Below are positions 19,165 to 28,036 of a stretch of 64,000 bases of DNA, in pieces. Position 1 is the first letter of the stretch, and every line of letters starts with the position of its first letter. A program made the translations under genes and the position numbers. The notes beneath the pieces are model-generated. The model worked only from the letters and a program-made list of their open reading frames with translations, was not told the DNA's origin and did no database searches. The DNA lies in the NCBI GenBank assembly GCA_030615605.1, contig JAUWYY010000012.1:1-64000 (forward strand), written 5' to 3'. This stretch comes from a bacterium. Its GTDB lineage: Bacteria; Armatimonadota; Zipacnadia; Zipacnadales; Zipacnadaceae.

Positions 19165-21564
19165 TCATCTTAACTCCTGGTCGCTATCTACCCAGTATGC
19201 CCACAGCAACTTGGGCACTACAACAGGTCCAGCCGCCTGCGGCTGAAAGGCTTCTGACAGCAGCGGCGCCAGCTCGTGAGTGTGCTCGGGCAGAGCACCA
19301 CTAAAGGCGTTGCGGGCCGCCTGCAACATTTGCGGGAGATCGCCGTCGGTAGAACTTAGCCCGGCAGCTCTCGCTGTCGCCAGCACACACCCAAGCGCGC
19401 GGCGTGCTGCCCAAATGGCACTGTCAGGTCCCGACCACATGAGATATGCGGCCCTCCAGCGAAAGCTGCCCTCAATGATCGGCAGATCAGCGGTGGCCAG
19501 CAGGTACTTTGCTGCGAGCGACTCGCTTGAGGTGCGTCCTTTGAGCTCAACGATCGTGCCCGCCTGATTGCGGCCCTCCACCAGACCGCCTACCGCCTGC
19601 CACGGTCTGGCTCGTCGGATCTCGATATCCTGCCGACGCAGTGCGATGTCATCCAGCAGCTCTCGGCTGACAAACTCCAGCGGAGACGATTTGGACAGTA
19701 TGTTTAATGGCTCATCCTGAGGGCCGTCGCGATACTGTTCCCCGGGTAGTCGGCCCAGGCCACGTAGCAGCGGAGTAAGCTCCCGGAAAAACGGAGTATA
19801 TGGCTGGCGCCAGGCAAAACGCAGCCGCGGTTGTCCCTCACAGCGTCCCTCCACAGTTATGACTGTATGACCATTATACTTACCAACATTCGCCTGTACC
19901 TGCCACCCATCAGGTACCTGACCACTCAGGCCGCCATCTGGCGATGCCCAGTTAATGGTTTTTCCTAACAGTTGGGCAGGGATGGTTGACACCAGGCGGG
20001 GCAAGGAAAGTCCGGTCAATATCTTCTGTAATCTGGGCAGGCATTGCTCAAATTGCTCGAGAGGCGCATACGCTGCGGTCAACAGAACAATCGGCTCGTC
20101 TGCAGCGATAGTGACAATGGCCCAGGTGGCATCGTCTCCCAGCGCGAGAGTGCCGCTGAAGACGTCAAAGACTTGGCCGTAGCGCTCGATAGAAAGATGA
20201 CTGCTGGCAGTAAAGCTATGGGCCATTAACTGTTGCCAGTATTGGCAGATTACGTCAGAGTCCCTGTTTGCACTGGGAGCCAGGTCGGCGATTGACGGGA
20301 TACTAAACAATGGGCAAACCATGATGCCTTCGGTTTCCTCTGGACCATAGGCATGAAAGACGCCACTATCAACAGTTGCCGACCAACCGGGGGGCGTCCG
20401 TAGGGTGATCCCTGCGGGAAGTATATGCTCAATCCATCGGCCCGGCATCACCTGTTCACCTGGCGCGGTAGCCGGTGCCTGCTCTCCTGCTGGTGGAGGT
20501 GATGGCACACTTACAGGCTCAGTCTGTGGAGGAGGGTGGACGGTGCTAGCTTCTGACAGTGCCTCGGCGACGGGTTGCCGCGTAGCGGCCCTAGGCTCGG
20601 GCGGACGCAGTGCCGTTGGTATACTCGGTTCTCGATCAGTCTCCGGCAGCAAGAGAGGTTGTAGAGGAGCCCCCGTTCGATCCGGCCCGATAGAGGTGCT
20701 TAGTGATGCTGCCGGGAGAGGCTCCGTCACCGTCAGCGGATGTTCAATAGAGGCGGAAGTCTCAGGACGATCGGTGCGAGGAGAGCTTGCTGGTGCGGGC
20801 AGCGACGAGGGAGCCCCCGTTCGATCCGGCCCGATAGAGGTGCTTGGTGATGCTGCCGGGGGAGGCTCCGTCACCGTCAGCGGATGTTCAATAGAGGCGG
20901 AAGTCTCAGGTCGATCGGTACGAGGGGAACTTGCCGGTGCGGGCAGTGGCGACGAAGCACCACTATTCTCCGCCCCGACCGCCCCGACACTTCTGATAAC
21001 TGTCTGGAATAATCGCACGATAACTTCCCTATCCGCCGGGAGGCAAAAGGTGCCCACCACAATACTGTGGTCCGAAACAGCGTATCCAGCAAAGACTACC
21101 AGAAGCGCATCTTCGCTGGCGCCAATCTTTCCGGTGACCCTCACGCCTGGTAAACCGAAAGTGCTGGTGAACGGCTCGCTATTCTCGCGCTGGTAGTTGT
21201 AGTGCTGGTTCAGTAGTTGCTCGTGTCCGGCCACAGCTTGTTGGGGGCTGTGGCTGGGCGCTGGGCTGGTCCAGGCGACCAGCTCTATTGGCCAGAGCTC
21301 GATCTCCCGATCAACTGCACCGCTCAGCGCGGTCAACTGCCTCTGAGCCTCAGCGCTGGGAACCAGACGCGCCGCCTGTCCATCAAGCAACTGGATATGC
21401 CAGCCAGCGGGCAGGTGCAGCGAGATACCAAGCTCATCCACACAGATTCGCTCTGTTGCCAGGGCGTCGGGCTGACCGATGCTGTCGGTAGCGGCGCTGT
21501 CGGCCAGGTAAACTAACAGTGCCGCAACCGCCAATATGTAGCAGGCCGATGCAGTGATCTTCAT
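19165..21564 (-). CDS. large secreted/anchored protein with Pro/Ser-rich repeat linker
   Basis: 799 aa intact ORF with N-terminal hydrophobic segment and internal 48-aa duplicated linker. Confidence 0.7.
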   Translation of the reverse strand: MKITASACYILAVAALLVYLADSAATDSIGQPDALATERICVDELGISLHLPAGWHIQLLDGQAARLVPSAEAQRQLTALSGAVDREIELWPIELVAWTSPAPSHSPQQAVAGHEQLLNQHYNYQRENSEPFTSTFGLPGVRVTGKIGASEDALLVVFAGYAVSDHSIVVGTFCLPADREVIVRLFQTVIRSVGAVGAENSGASSPLPAPASSPRTDRPETSASIEHPLTVTEPPPAASPSTSIGPDRTGAPSSLPAPASSPRTDRPETSASIEHPLTVTEPLPAASLSTSIGPDRTGAPLQPLLLPETDREPSIPTALRPPEPRAATRQPVAEALSEASTVHPPPQTEPVSVPSPPPAGEQAPATAPGEQVMPGRWIEHILPAGITLRTPPGWSATVDSGVFHAYGPEETEGIMVCPLFSIPSIADLAPSANRDSDVICQYWQQLMAHSFTASSHLSIERYGQVFDVFSGTLALGDDATWAIVTIAADEPIVLLTAAYAPLEQFEQCLPRLQKILTGLSLPRLVSTIPAQLLGKTINWASPDGGLSGQVPDGWQVQANVGKYNGHTVITVEGRCEGQPRLRFAWRQPYTPFFRELTPLLRGLGRLPGEQYRDGPQDEPLNILSKSSPLEFVSRELLDDIALRRQDIEIRRARPWQAVGGLVEGRNQAGTIVELKGRTSSESLAAKYLLATADLPIIEGSFRWRAAYLMWSGPDSAIWAARRALGCVLATARAAGLSSTDGDLPQMLQAARNAFSGALPEHTHELAPLLSEAFQPQAAGPVVVPKLLWAYWVDSDQELR
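20667..20954. repeat. tandem 144-bp direct repeat (2 copies) inside the 799-aa ORF
   Basis: Copies start at 20667 and 20811 (gagcccccgttcgatccggcccgatagaggtgctt[a/g]gtgatgctgccggg...); 48-aa period in frame. Confidence 0.85.
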
Positions 21565-21831
21565 ACTATCAGGCTATCAACTACTCATCTTCTGGCTTTG
21601 GTTCGTAGTATAGTGTATCCCCCCGCCATCATGTCAAGGATAATTCGCCACTCTTCGGGCTCAGGACTGGCTTGATTATCATAAGCTGCACTGGCACCGT
21701 CCAGCGCCTCAGTGTATTCCAGTGCATTGGACGCCGACCACAATTTTTGTTATAATATTGGGAGGAGAGTGTGGACAGCACGTGAAGCACACGTGCTACC
21801 AGTCTCTCATCCGGTCGAAAGAAAGGCTGTA

Positions 21832-22926
21832 ATGTTTATAATGAAGTACCGTCCTTTGGGCAAAACTGGTCTCCAGGTATCGGCGCTGGCGATGGGTTGC
21901 ATGCGCCTGCCCGAGCATGATCCGGAACTAGCGGCGGAGGTGGTAGATGCAGCGATCGCCGCCGGCGTGAATTACTTCGAGACCACCCGCAGGTACATAA
22001 ACGGCAGGTGCCAGCACTTGACGGCCCCGGGCTTGAAGGGCCGCAGCCGAGGCTTGATCGTCTCGGGCAAAGCTGCCCTGGACGAGGAGACGTCGGCGGA
22101 CAGCTATCGCCAGGAGATCGATTTGCAGATGGAAATTCTGGAGGTGGACTACCTGGAGTTCTTCCAGGTAGGATGGTTTGCCCTCGATAAACTGGAGCTT
22201 CTGACGAAGAATGGTGGCGCACTTGAAGCTCTTGACAAGGCTCGAGATGAGGGGATCATAGGCCATATCGGTTTCACCGGCCACGACAAGCCGGAGAACT
22301 TCACCAAGGTGGTCGAGACGGGCATCTTCGAAAGTGTGACTCTCCCCTACAACATGCTGAATCGCTCCTACGCGCCGACGATCAAGCGCGCAGGCGAACT
22401 TGATATGGGCGTTGTCGTGATGTGCCCGGTTGCAGGTGGCATGCTCGCCAGCCCTTCGCCACAACTCCAGGATATTATCCCAGGCGGGGCGGCGACGACA
22501 GCCGCAGCTGCTATCCAGTTCGTTCTTCGGAACCATGACGTCAGTTGTGCGTGCTCGGGCATGAGCACACTGGAGATGCTGAACGAGAACGCGGCGACGG
22601 TCAGCTCCTTCGAGGGCATGAGCGCCGACGGGCAGGCCCGCATGGATCGCATTCTGGACGAGTTCGCGGCCGTTGGCGAGAAGTTCTGTACGGCCTGCGG
22701 ATACTGCATGGACTGCCCAAACGGCGTGGACATCCCGGGCAACTTCCGTCTTTACAACCACGCCCGGATCTACGACCTGACGGAGTGGGCGCGGTCTCAG
22801 TACCAGGCGATGGACGAGCAGAAGCGCGCCGCAGCGTGCACCGAGTGTGGTGAGTGCGAGCCGAAGTGCCCCAACACCCTTCCCATCCGGGAGCAGCTCA
22901 AGGAGGTCGCGCAGGCGCTGTCGTAA
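21832..22926 (+). CDS. aldo/keto reductase with C-terminal 4Fe-4S binding domain
   Basis: MKYRPLGKTGLQVSALAMGCMRLP; CTACGYCMDCPNGVDIPG; CTECGECEPKCPN. Confidence 0.9.
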   Translation: MFIMKYRPLGKTGLQVSALAMGCMRLPEHDPELAAEVVDAAIAAGVNYFETTRRYINGRCQHLTAPGLKGRSRGLIVSGKAALDEETSADSYRQEIDLQMEILEVDYLEFFQVGWFALDKLELLTKNGGALEALDKARDEGIIGHIGFTGHDKPENFTKVVETGIFESVTLPYNMLNRSYAPTIKRAGELDMGVVVMCPVAGGMLASPSPQLQDIIPGGAATTAAAAIQFVLRNHDVSCACSGMSTLEMLNENAATVSSFEGMSADGQARMDRILDEFAAVGEKFCTACGYCMDCPNGVDIPGNFRLYNHARIYDLTEWARSQYQAMDEQKRAAACTECGECEPKCPNTLPIREQLKEVAQALS

Positions 22927-22949
22927 GCGTGGTTGGAATAGTCATGGCG

Positions 22950-22973
22950 CTACGTCCCCGCGCGGGGACGTAG
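22950..22973. repeat. 24-nt perfect palindrome
   Basis: CTACGTCCCCGCGCGGGGACGTAG, self-complementary, between 22926 and 23022. Confidence 0.9.
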
Positions 22974-23021
22974 TGAGCTGGTACTGTTCCTGGAACTCTG
23001 AGACAGGCAGGAGAAGCAACC

Positions 23022-23477
23022 ATGTCATTCACCTTCCTGATTCCGAAATCGCACCGTTCATCATCTGAAGGGCCACGAATTGGCTGGCGGTCTGTCTCGA
23101 CTTTGTCGTTTGGCAGCCTGTCCCTGCGCCGCCCCGAGACAGGCTTCAGCCCGCCTGTTGATGTCTATGAGACTGAGACCGAGGTGGTGGTGCGTATGGA
23201 GATTGCGGGGATTGACCCTACCACTGTTGACATCGTGATAATGCAAGACACACAACTCTTGGTTATCCGCGGTCGGCGCAGCGACCCGGCTGCTGGCCAG
23301 CCGCGTAAATATCACAATATGGAGATTGAGTGCGGTGAGTTTAGCCGCCAGATTCGCCTGCCGCGTGATGTAGACCGGGAGGGTACGTCAGCACATTACG
23401 AAGACGGCTTCTTAGTGGTAACTCTTCTCAAGAGTGCACCGGATGGGCCGATGCCGCGCTCGGTGCCCATCGAATAG
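23022..23477 (+). CDS. Hsp20/alpha-crystallin small heat-shock protein
   Basis: PPVDVYETETEVVVRMEIAGIDPTTVDI...CGEFSRQIRLPRDVD... Confidence 0.9.
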   Translation: MSFTFLIPKSHRSSSEGPRIGWRSVSTLSFGSLSLRRPETGFSPPVDVYETETEVVVRMEIAGIDPTTVDIVIMQDTQLLVIRGRRSDPAAGQPRKYHNMEIECGEFSRQIRLPRDVDREGTSAHYEDGFLVVTLLKSAPDGPMPRSVPIE

Positions 23478-23485
23478 CCGAAAGG

Positions 23486-25849
23486 TTGTGGAGTGAAGAG
23501 ATGGAGATAGAAGCCCCCTTACCAGAACCTACTCTACCTGCCGAATTGCCCATACTACCTGTCAACGAGATGGTCGTCTTCCCTTATATGGTGGTGCCGA
23601 TAGCCGTCGGGGAAGAGGACAGCGAGTTGATCAATGCGGTGGCTGCCGGCGACCGTTTTCTGGGTTGCATCATGCGACAGCCTGCTCCCGAGCAAGCCAG
23701 CGACAGTGAGCCACCCCTCCATGAAGTAGGTTGTGCCGCCCAGCTTCATAGGATGATGCAGATGCCCGACGACAGCCGGCGTATCCTGCTCCGCGGGGTT
23801 ACCCGCATACGGATTGGCGAGTTGACTCAAGTCGAACCGTATCGCATCGCCAAAATAACCGAGTTGGCCGAGACCCCCGCTGACGAATCTGATGAAGAGA
23901 TTCAGGCGCTGCGCCAAAGCCTGTTAAACACCTTCGAAGAGATCATCGAACTGTCCCCTGGCATGCCCGAAGAAGCAGTTATCCAGGCGCTGAATGTCCC
24001 TAATCTGTCGATGCTCACCGATCTTATCGCCTCCGCGCTGGATATTGATATCCAGACTAAGCAGCAAATGCTTGAGATGACTGATGTTGCCGAGCGGCTG
24101 GCTGCGGTGCACAAAGCCGCCCACGAGCAGTTGGTGCGCCTGCAGGCGGCCCGGCGCGTTTCGGCTGACATCCAACAAGAAGTAGAGCAGACTCAGCGTG
24201 ACTACTACCTGCACAGACAACTGGAAGCAATCCGCAAAGAGTTGGGTGAGGCGGGCGAGACCGATGAAATCACGGAGCTGCGCCAGCGCCTGGAGGAGGC
24301 CGAGCTGACCGAAGCCGCCCGTGAAGCCGCCGATCGGGAAGTTGACCGTCTGGCTCGGATGAATCCGGCTGCCGCTGAATACAGTGTAGTGCGCACCTAC
24401 CTGGAGTGGATTATCGAGCTGCCCTGGCAGGCAGGCTCCGAAGAGCATATTGATGTCAAAGAGGCCCAGCAGATTCTAGACGAAGATCACTACGACCTTA
24501 AGGATGTCAAAGAGCGCATAGTCGAATATCTTGCCGTCCGCCGGATTAAACCCGATATGAAAGGGCCGATCCTCTGCTTTATCGGGCCTCCCGGCGTGGG
24601 TAAGACCTCATTGGGTCAAAGCATCGCGCGGGCAACTGGGCGTGAGTTCATCCGCATCTCGCTGGGCGGTATTCGCGACGAGGCTGAAATCCGCGGCCAC
24701 CGCCGCACATACGTCGGCGCGTTGCCCGGCCGCATCATCCAGGGCTTACGCAACATAGGGACCAATAATCCGGTCTTTATGCTCGATGAGATTGACAAGA
24801 TCGGAGCAGACTTCCGTGGCGACCCGTCGTCGGCGCTTCTGGAAGTCCTCGACCCAGAGCAGAATGACAGCTTCTCCGACCACTATCTGGAGATTCCCTT
24901 TGATCTGTCTCGGGTTATGTTCATTACCACCGGCAACGTTACGGCCACTATTCCGCCGGCGCTCCAGGATCGCATGGAGATAATCCGGCTGCCCGGCTAT
25001 ACTGATGAAGAGAAATTCCATATCGCCAGGAACTATCTCATTCCTCGCCAGCTTGAGCGCCACGGCCTGAAGGCCAGCCAGCTACGTATTACCCCCGGTG
25101 CCTTGCGCCACATCATCGGTGACTATACCCGAGAAGCCGGTGTCCGCAACCTGGAGCGAACGATTGCCACCATCTGCCGCAAGGCGGCCCGCCGCGTCGC
25201 CGAGGGAGAGACTGAGGCCACCAAGATCAAGATTGCGGACCTGGAAGAGTTCCTGGGCCATCAGAAGTTCTTTCCTGATGTCGCCGAGCGCATTACTATG
25301 CCCGGGGTGGTAACCGGGCTGGCCTGGACCGAGGCGGGCGGGCAAATCCTGTTCGTGGAGGCCTCGCGGATGCCAGGTGATAAGAAGCTGACTCTCACCG
25401 GTCAGCTCGGGGAGGTAATGCAGGAGTCAGCCCAGGCCGCGCTGAGCTGGGTGCGTAGCAACGCCGAAGCACTCGACGTTGCTCCTGATTTCTACGAGCA
25501 CAGCGATATCCATTTGCATGTCCCCAGTGGAGCAACGCCCAAAGATGGACCTTCGGCGGGTGTGGCCATGGCTGCCGCTCTGACGTCACTACTCACTGGT
25601 CGCTTGGCCAAGGACAATATCGCAATGACTGGCGAGATTACCCTGCGCGGAAAGGTGATGCCGGTCGGGGGAATCAAGGAGAAGGTGCTGGCCGCCAAGC
25701 GCGCCGGCCTGGACACCGTCATCCTCCCGGAGCAAAACCGGGGCGCGGTGCAGGATATGGAAGAGGACCTCCGCGCCGGCATAAACTTCATCTTCGTAGA
25801 CACGGTGGACGAGGTTATCGCCGCCGCGCTGAAACCGGACAGATCTTAA
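23486..25849 (+). CDS. lon: ATP-dependent Lon protease
   Basis: 787 aa; [53 protein letters not shown]; catalytic [15 protein letters not shown] and K ([14 protein letters not shown]). Confidence 0.98.
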   Translation: MWSEEMEIEAPLPEPTLPAELPILPVNEMVVFPYMVVPIAVGEEDSELINAVAAGDRFLGCIMRQPAPEQASDSEPPLHEVGCAAQLHRMMQMPDDSRRILLRGVTRIRIGELTQVEPYRIAKITELAETPADESDEEIQALRQSLLNTFEEIIELSPGMPEEAVIQALNVPNLSMLTDLIASALDIDIQTKQQMLEMTDVAERLAAVHKAAHEQLVRLQAARRVSADIQQEVEQTQRDYYLHRQLEAIRKELGEAGETDEITELRQRLEEAELTEAAREAADREVDRLARMNPAAAEYSVVRTYLEWIIELPWQAGSEEHIDVKEAQQILDEDHYDLKDVKERIVEYLAVRRIKPDMKGPILCFIGPPGVGKTSLGQSIARATGREFIRISLGGIRDEAEIRGHRRTYVGALPGRIIQGLRNIGTNNPVFMLDEIDKIGADFRGDPSSALLEVLDPEQNDSFSDHYLEIPFDLSRVMFITTGNVTATIPPALQDRMEIIRLPGYTDEEKFHIARNYLIPRQLERHGLKASQLRITPGALRHIIGDYTREAGVRNLERTIATICRKAARRVAEGETEATKIKIADLEEFLGHQKFFPDVAERITMPGVVTGLAWTEAGGQILFVEASRMPGDKKLTLTGQLGEVMQESAQAALSWVRSNAEALDVAPDFYEHSDIHLHVPSGATPKDGPSAGVAMAAALTSLLTGRLAKDNIAMTGEITLRGKVMPVGGIKEKVLAAKRAGLDTVILPEQNRGAVQDMEEDLRAGINFIFVDTVDEVIAAALKPDRS

Positions 25850-25910
25850 CGACACCGCCGCCAACAGCTTCCTTGTGCTACCTCAATTTGCTGAGACAAG
25901 CTAGGGTAAA

Positions 25911-26603
25911 ATGAGCGATAGCACCTTTTCCTCAGAAGTAGCACGCCACTACGACCGCTGGTACGAGACGAGGTGGGGGAGATATGCGGATCAGCGCCAG
26001 CGGCAGCTTCTCGTACATATGTGCGAGCCGCAACCCGGTGAGCAGGTGCTGGATGTCGGCTGCGGGACAGGGCGCTATTTGCAATGGTTCGCGGAAATGG
26101 GCCTGGAGCCAACCGGGGTGGACAACTCCGCCGAGATGGTGCAGGTCGCTCGGCAGCGACTTGCGGGGAGTGGGGAAGAGGGGCATGTCCTCCTTGCCGA
26201 CGGCACCGACCTGCCCTTCGCTGACGACAGCTTTGACCTGGTCACGGCCATAACTGTGCTGGAGTTCGTCGAGCATCCCGACAGGCTCATTGCCGAGATG
26301 CTGCGTATCTCCCGCGACCGCGTCTTCCTGGGCGTGCTAAACCGCTATTCTCCGTACTACCTCCAACAACGGCTGCGGCGGGGTAGGATTCTCTCACGGG
26401 CGCGCTTCTACTCAGTGGGGGAAGTGCTGAGACTTGTCCGCGAGGCTGGTGGCCAAGACATTACCTGGCGCACGACGCTGCAGGGCCCGGCCATCGGTCC
26501 GCCTGTACTCCACCATATCAGCCGCCTCCGCGACTGCCTGCCGGGCCTTTCAAGACTGCCGTGGGGGGCGTATATCGGGCTGTGCGTAGACTCGCGTTCG
26601 TAG
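25911..26603 (+). CDS. class I SAM-dependent methyltransferase
   Basis: VLDVGCGTGRYLQWFAEMG...LPFADDSFDLVTAITVLEFV. Confidence 0.9.
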   Translation: MSDSTFSSEVARHYDRWYETRWGRYADQRQRQLLVHMCEPQPGEQVLDVGCGTGRYLQWFAEMGLEPTGVDNSAEMVQVARQRLAGSGEEGHVLLADGTDLPFADDSFDLVTAITVLEFVEHPDRLIAEMLRISRDRVFLGVLNRYSPYYLQQRLRRGRILSRARFYSVGEVLRLVREAGGQDITWRTTLQGPAIGPPVLHHISRLRDCLPGLSRLPWGAYIGLCVDSRS

Positions 26604-26727
26604 AGAGGTAGGAGAGATACGGTGGTAGCCGACTTACCTCGCAGGGAAGGAATAAACGCACTGCATTAAGAATACTCCGAGTGGTATCCGGGAACGCTAA
26701 CGTAATTGAGGCAAATGGAGGTTGCTT

Positions 26728-27819
26728 ATGGGCGAACTTGCGGAAGAACTGAACCCCGTAATAGAGAAAGCGAAACGGCGCTTGCAGTCAGGTGAAGCCC
26801 TGAATGAGAGGGCAGTGGAATATGGTGTGGTAATGCCTATTGTGAAAACCCTCGGTTGGGATCCGGAGAATATGGATGAAATGCGCCCTGAATACGCCGT
26901 AGAATCCCGGAGAGTGGACTGGGCGTTTCTCAAGGACGGTAGGCCGTGCCTGTTCCTGGAAGAAAAGGCGCCTGATCAAAATCTGTCCGCCCATGAGGAG
27001 CAATTGCTCGACTATGCCTTTAAGCAAGGTATTCGTCTGGCTGTGCTGACTAATGGGCGAGAGTGGTGGTTTTACTTGCCGCTTGAGGAAGGGCCCTGGG
27101 CAGAGCGAAGATTTCTCACTGTTGACCTGGTGAACCAGGAAACTGCCGAAGTTAATTTGCGCCTGACCCAGTTTCTAAAAAAAGAGTTCGTGTTCGGCGG
27201 GCTTGCGTACAAGAATGCCAAGCGACGCTACGACGAATCCAGAGAGCAACAGCGGATTGAGAGAGATCTGCCCAGAGCAATACAGCACTTGCTTTCGGAT
27301 CCTTCGCCACAGGTTATCGAGTTCCTTCAGAATCAGACTCAAGGCGCAATCGGAGCACTTCCACCACCTGAAAGTGTTAGGAAGGCGCTCAAAGTCGTGT
27401 TTGCCGACGGAGATCACACTATTGAGAAGCAAGGGAACCAACCGGAGCGCGCCCCTAATGGATCGGGGAAAAGAGGCCTCGGCGTGCCGCCTCTTTATGC
27501 TAAATTGGTAGGAGTCGCAATCAAAGGGGAGACCTTACATGTTCGAACGTGGAGAGACGTGTTGGTGCAGACAGCCAATTGGCTCATATCCAAAGGCTAT
27601 GCGGACAGACTGCCTTACGAGGTCATTATTGGTACCAAAAGGATTCTTGTGAGTAAGTCAGAGGGCGGATTAACCGCGCCAAAACAGTTGACAAATGGCG
27701 CCTACATTGACAGCTACGCCAATTGCACAGATATGGTCAATAGAACTCGTTGGCTGCTGCGGCAGGTGGGTTTGGCAGAGGATAATCTTCAAGTGGAGTG
27801 GGAGGAACGTACGGAGTAG
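26728..27819 (+). CDS. solitary type I restriction HsdR N-terminal-domain protein
   Basis: NERAVEYGVVMPIVKTLGWDPENMDEMRPEYAVESRRVDWAFLKDGRPCLFLEEKAPDQNL...LTNGREWWFY; HSDR_N nuclease-like fold motifs. Confidence 0.7.
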   Translation: MGELAEELNPVIEKAKRRLQSGEALNERAVEYGVVMPIVKTLGWDPENMDEMRPEYAVESRRVDWAFLKDGRPCLFLEEKAPDQNLSAHEEQLLDYAFKQGIRLAVLTNGREWWFYLPLEEGPWAERRFLTVDLVNQETAEVNLRLTQFLKKEFVFGGLAYKNAKRRYDESREQQRIERDLPRAIQHLLSDPSPQVIEFLQNQTQGAIGALPPPESVRKALKVVFADGDHTIEKQGNQPERAPNGSGKRGLGVPPLYAKLVGVAIKGETLHVRTWRDVLVQTANWLISKGYADRLPYEVIIGTKRILVSKSEGGLTAPKQLTNGAYIDSYANCTDMVNRTRWLLRQVGLAEDNLQVEWEERTE

Positions 27820-27858
27820 CTCTTCGGAGTTGAGAACCTCTTTCTTCGGTTTGCAATC

Positions 27859-27885
27859 GGCGGATGTTTCAATGAAGCATCCGCC
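27859..27885. terminator. hairpin in convergent intergenic region
   Basis: GGCGGATG ...TTCAATGAA... CATCCGCC. Confidence 0.5.
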
Positions 27886-27974
27886 GCCCCACATTTAGTG
27901 CTATTATTACCGCGCAGTGGGCTGGGCTTGTTGCCCAGGCCGCTGCGCCATGCAAAAGTCTTTGCGGAAGGGGT

Positions 27975-28013
27975 GCGGGGAAAGCCACTTTCTTCAGAAA
28001 GGGGTTTCCCCGC
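27975..28013. terminator. nested hairpin downstream of convergent genes
   Basis: GCGGGGAAA...CTTTC-TTCA-GAAAG...TTTCCCCGC. Confidence 0.55.
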
Positions 28014-28036
28014 AATTCCGTTCTCTTCCGTTCCTC

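Noticed and set aside
20405-21196. 263-aa Gly/Ser-rich plus-strand ORF with repeats
   Set aside because: Reverse complement of the Pro/Ser-rich duplicated linker in the 799-aa protein.
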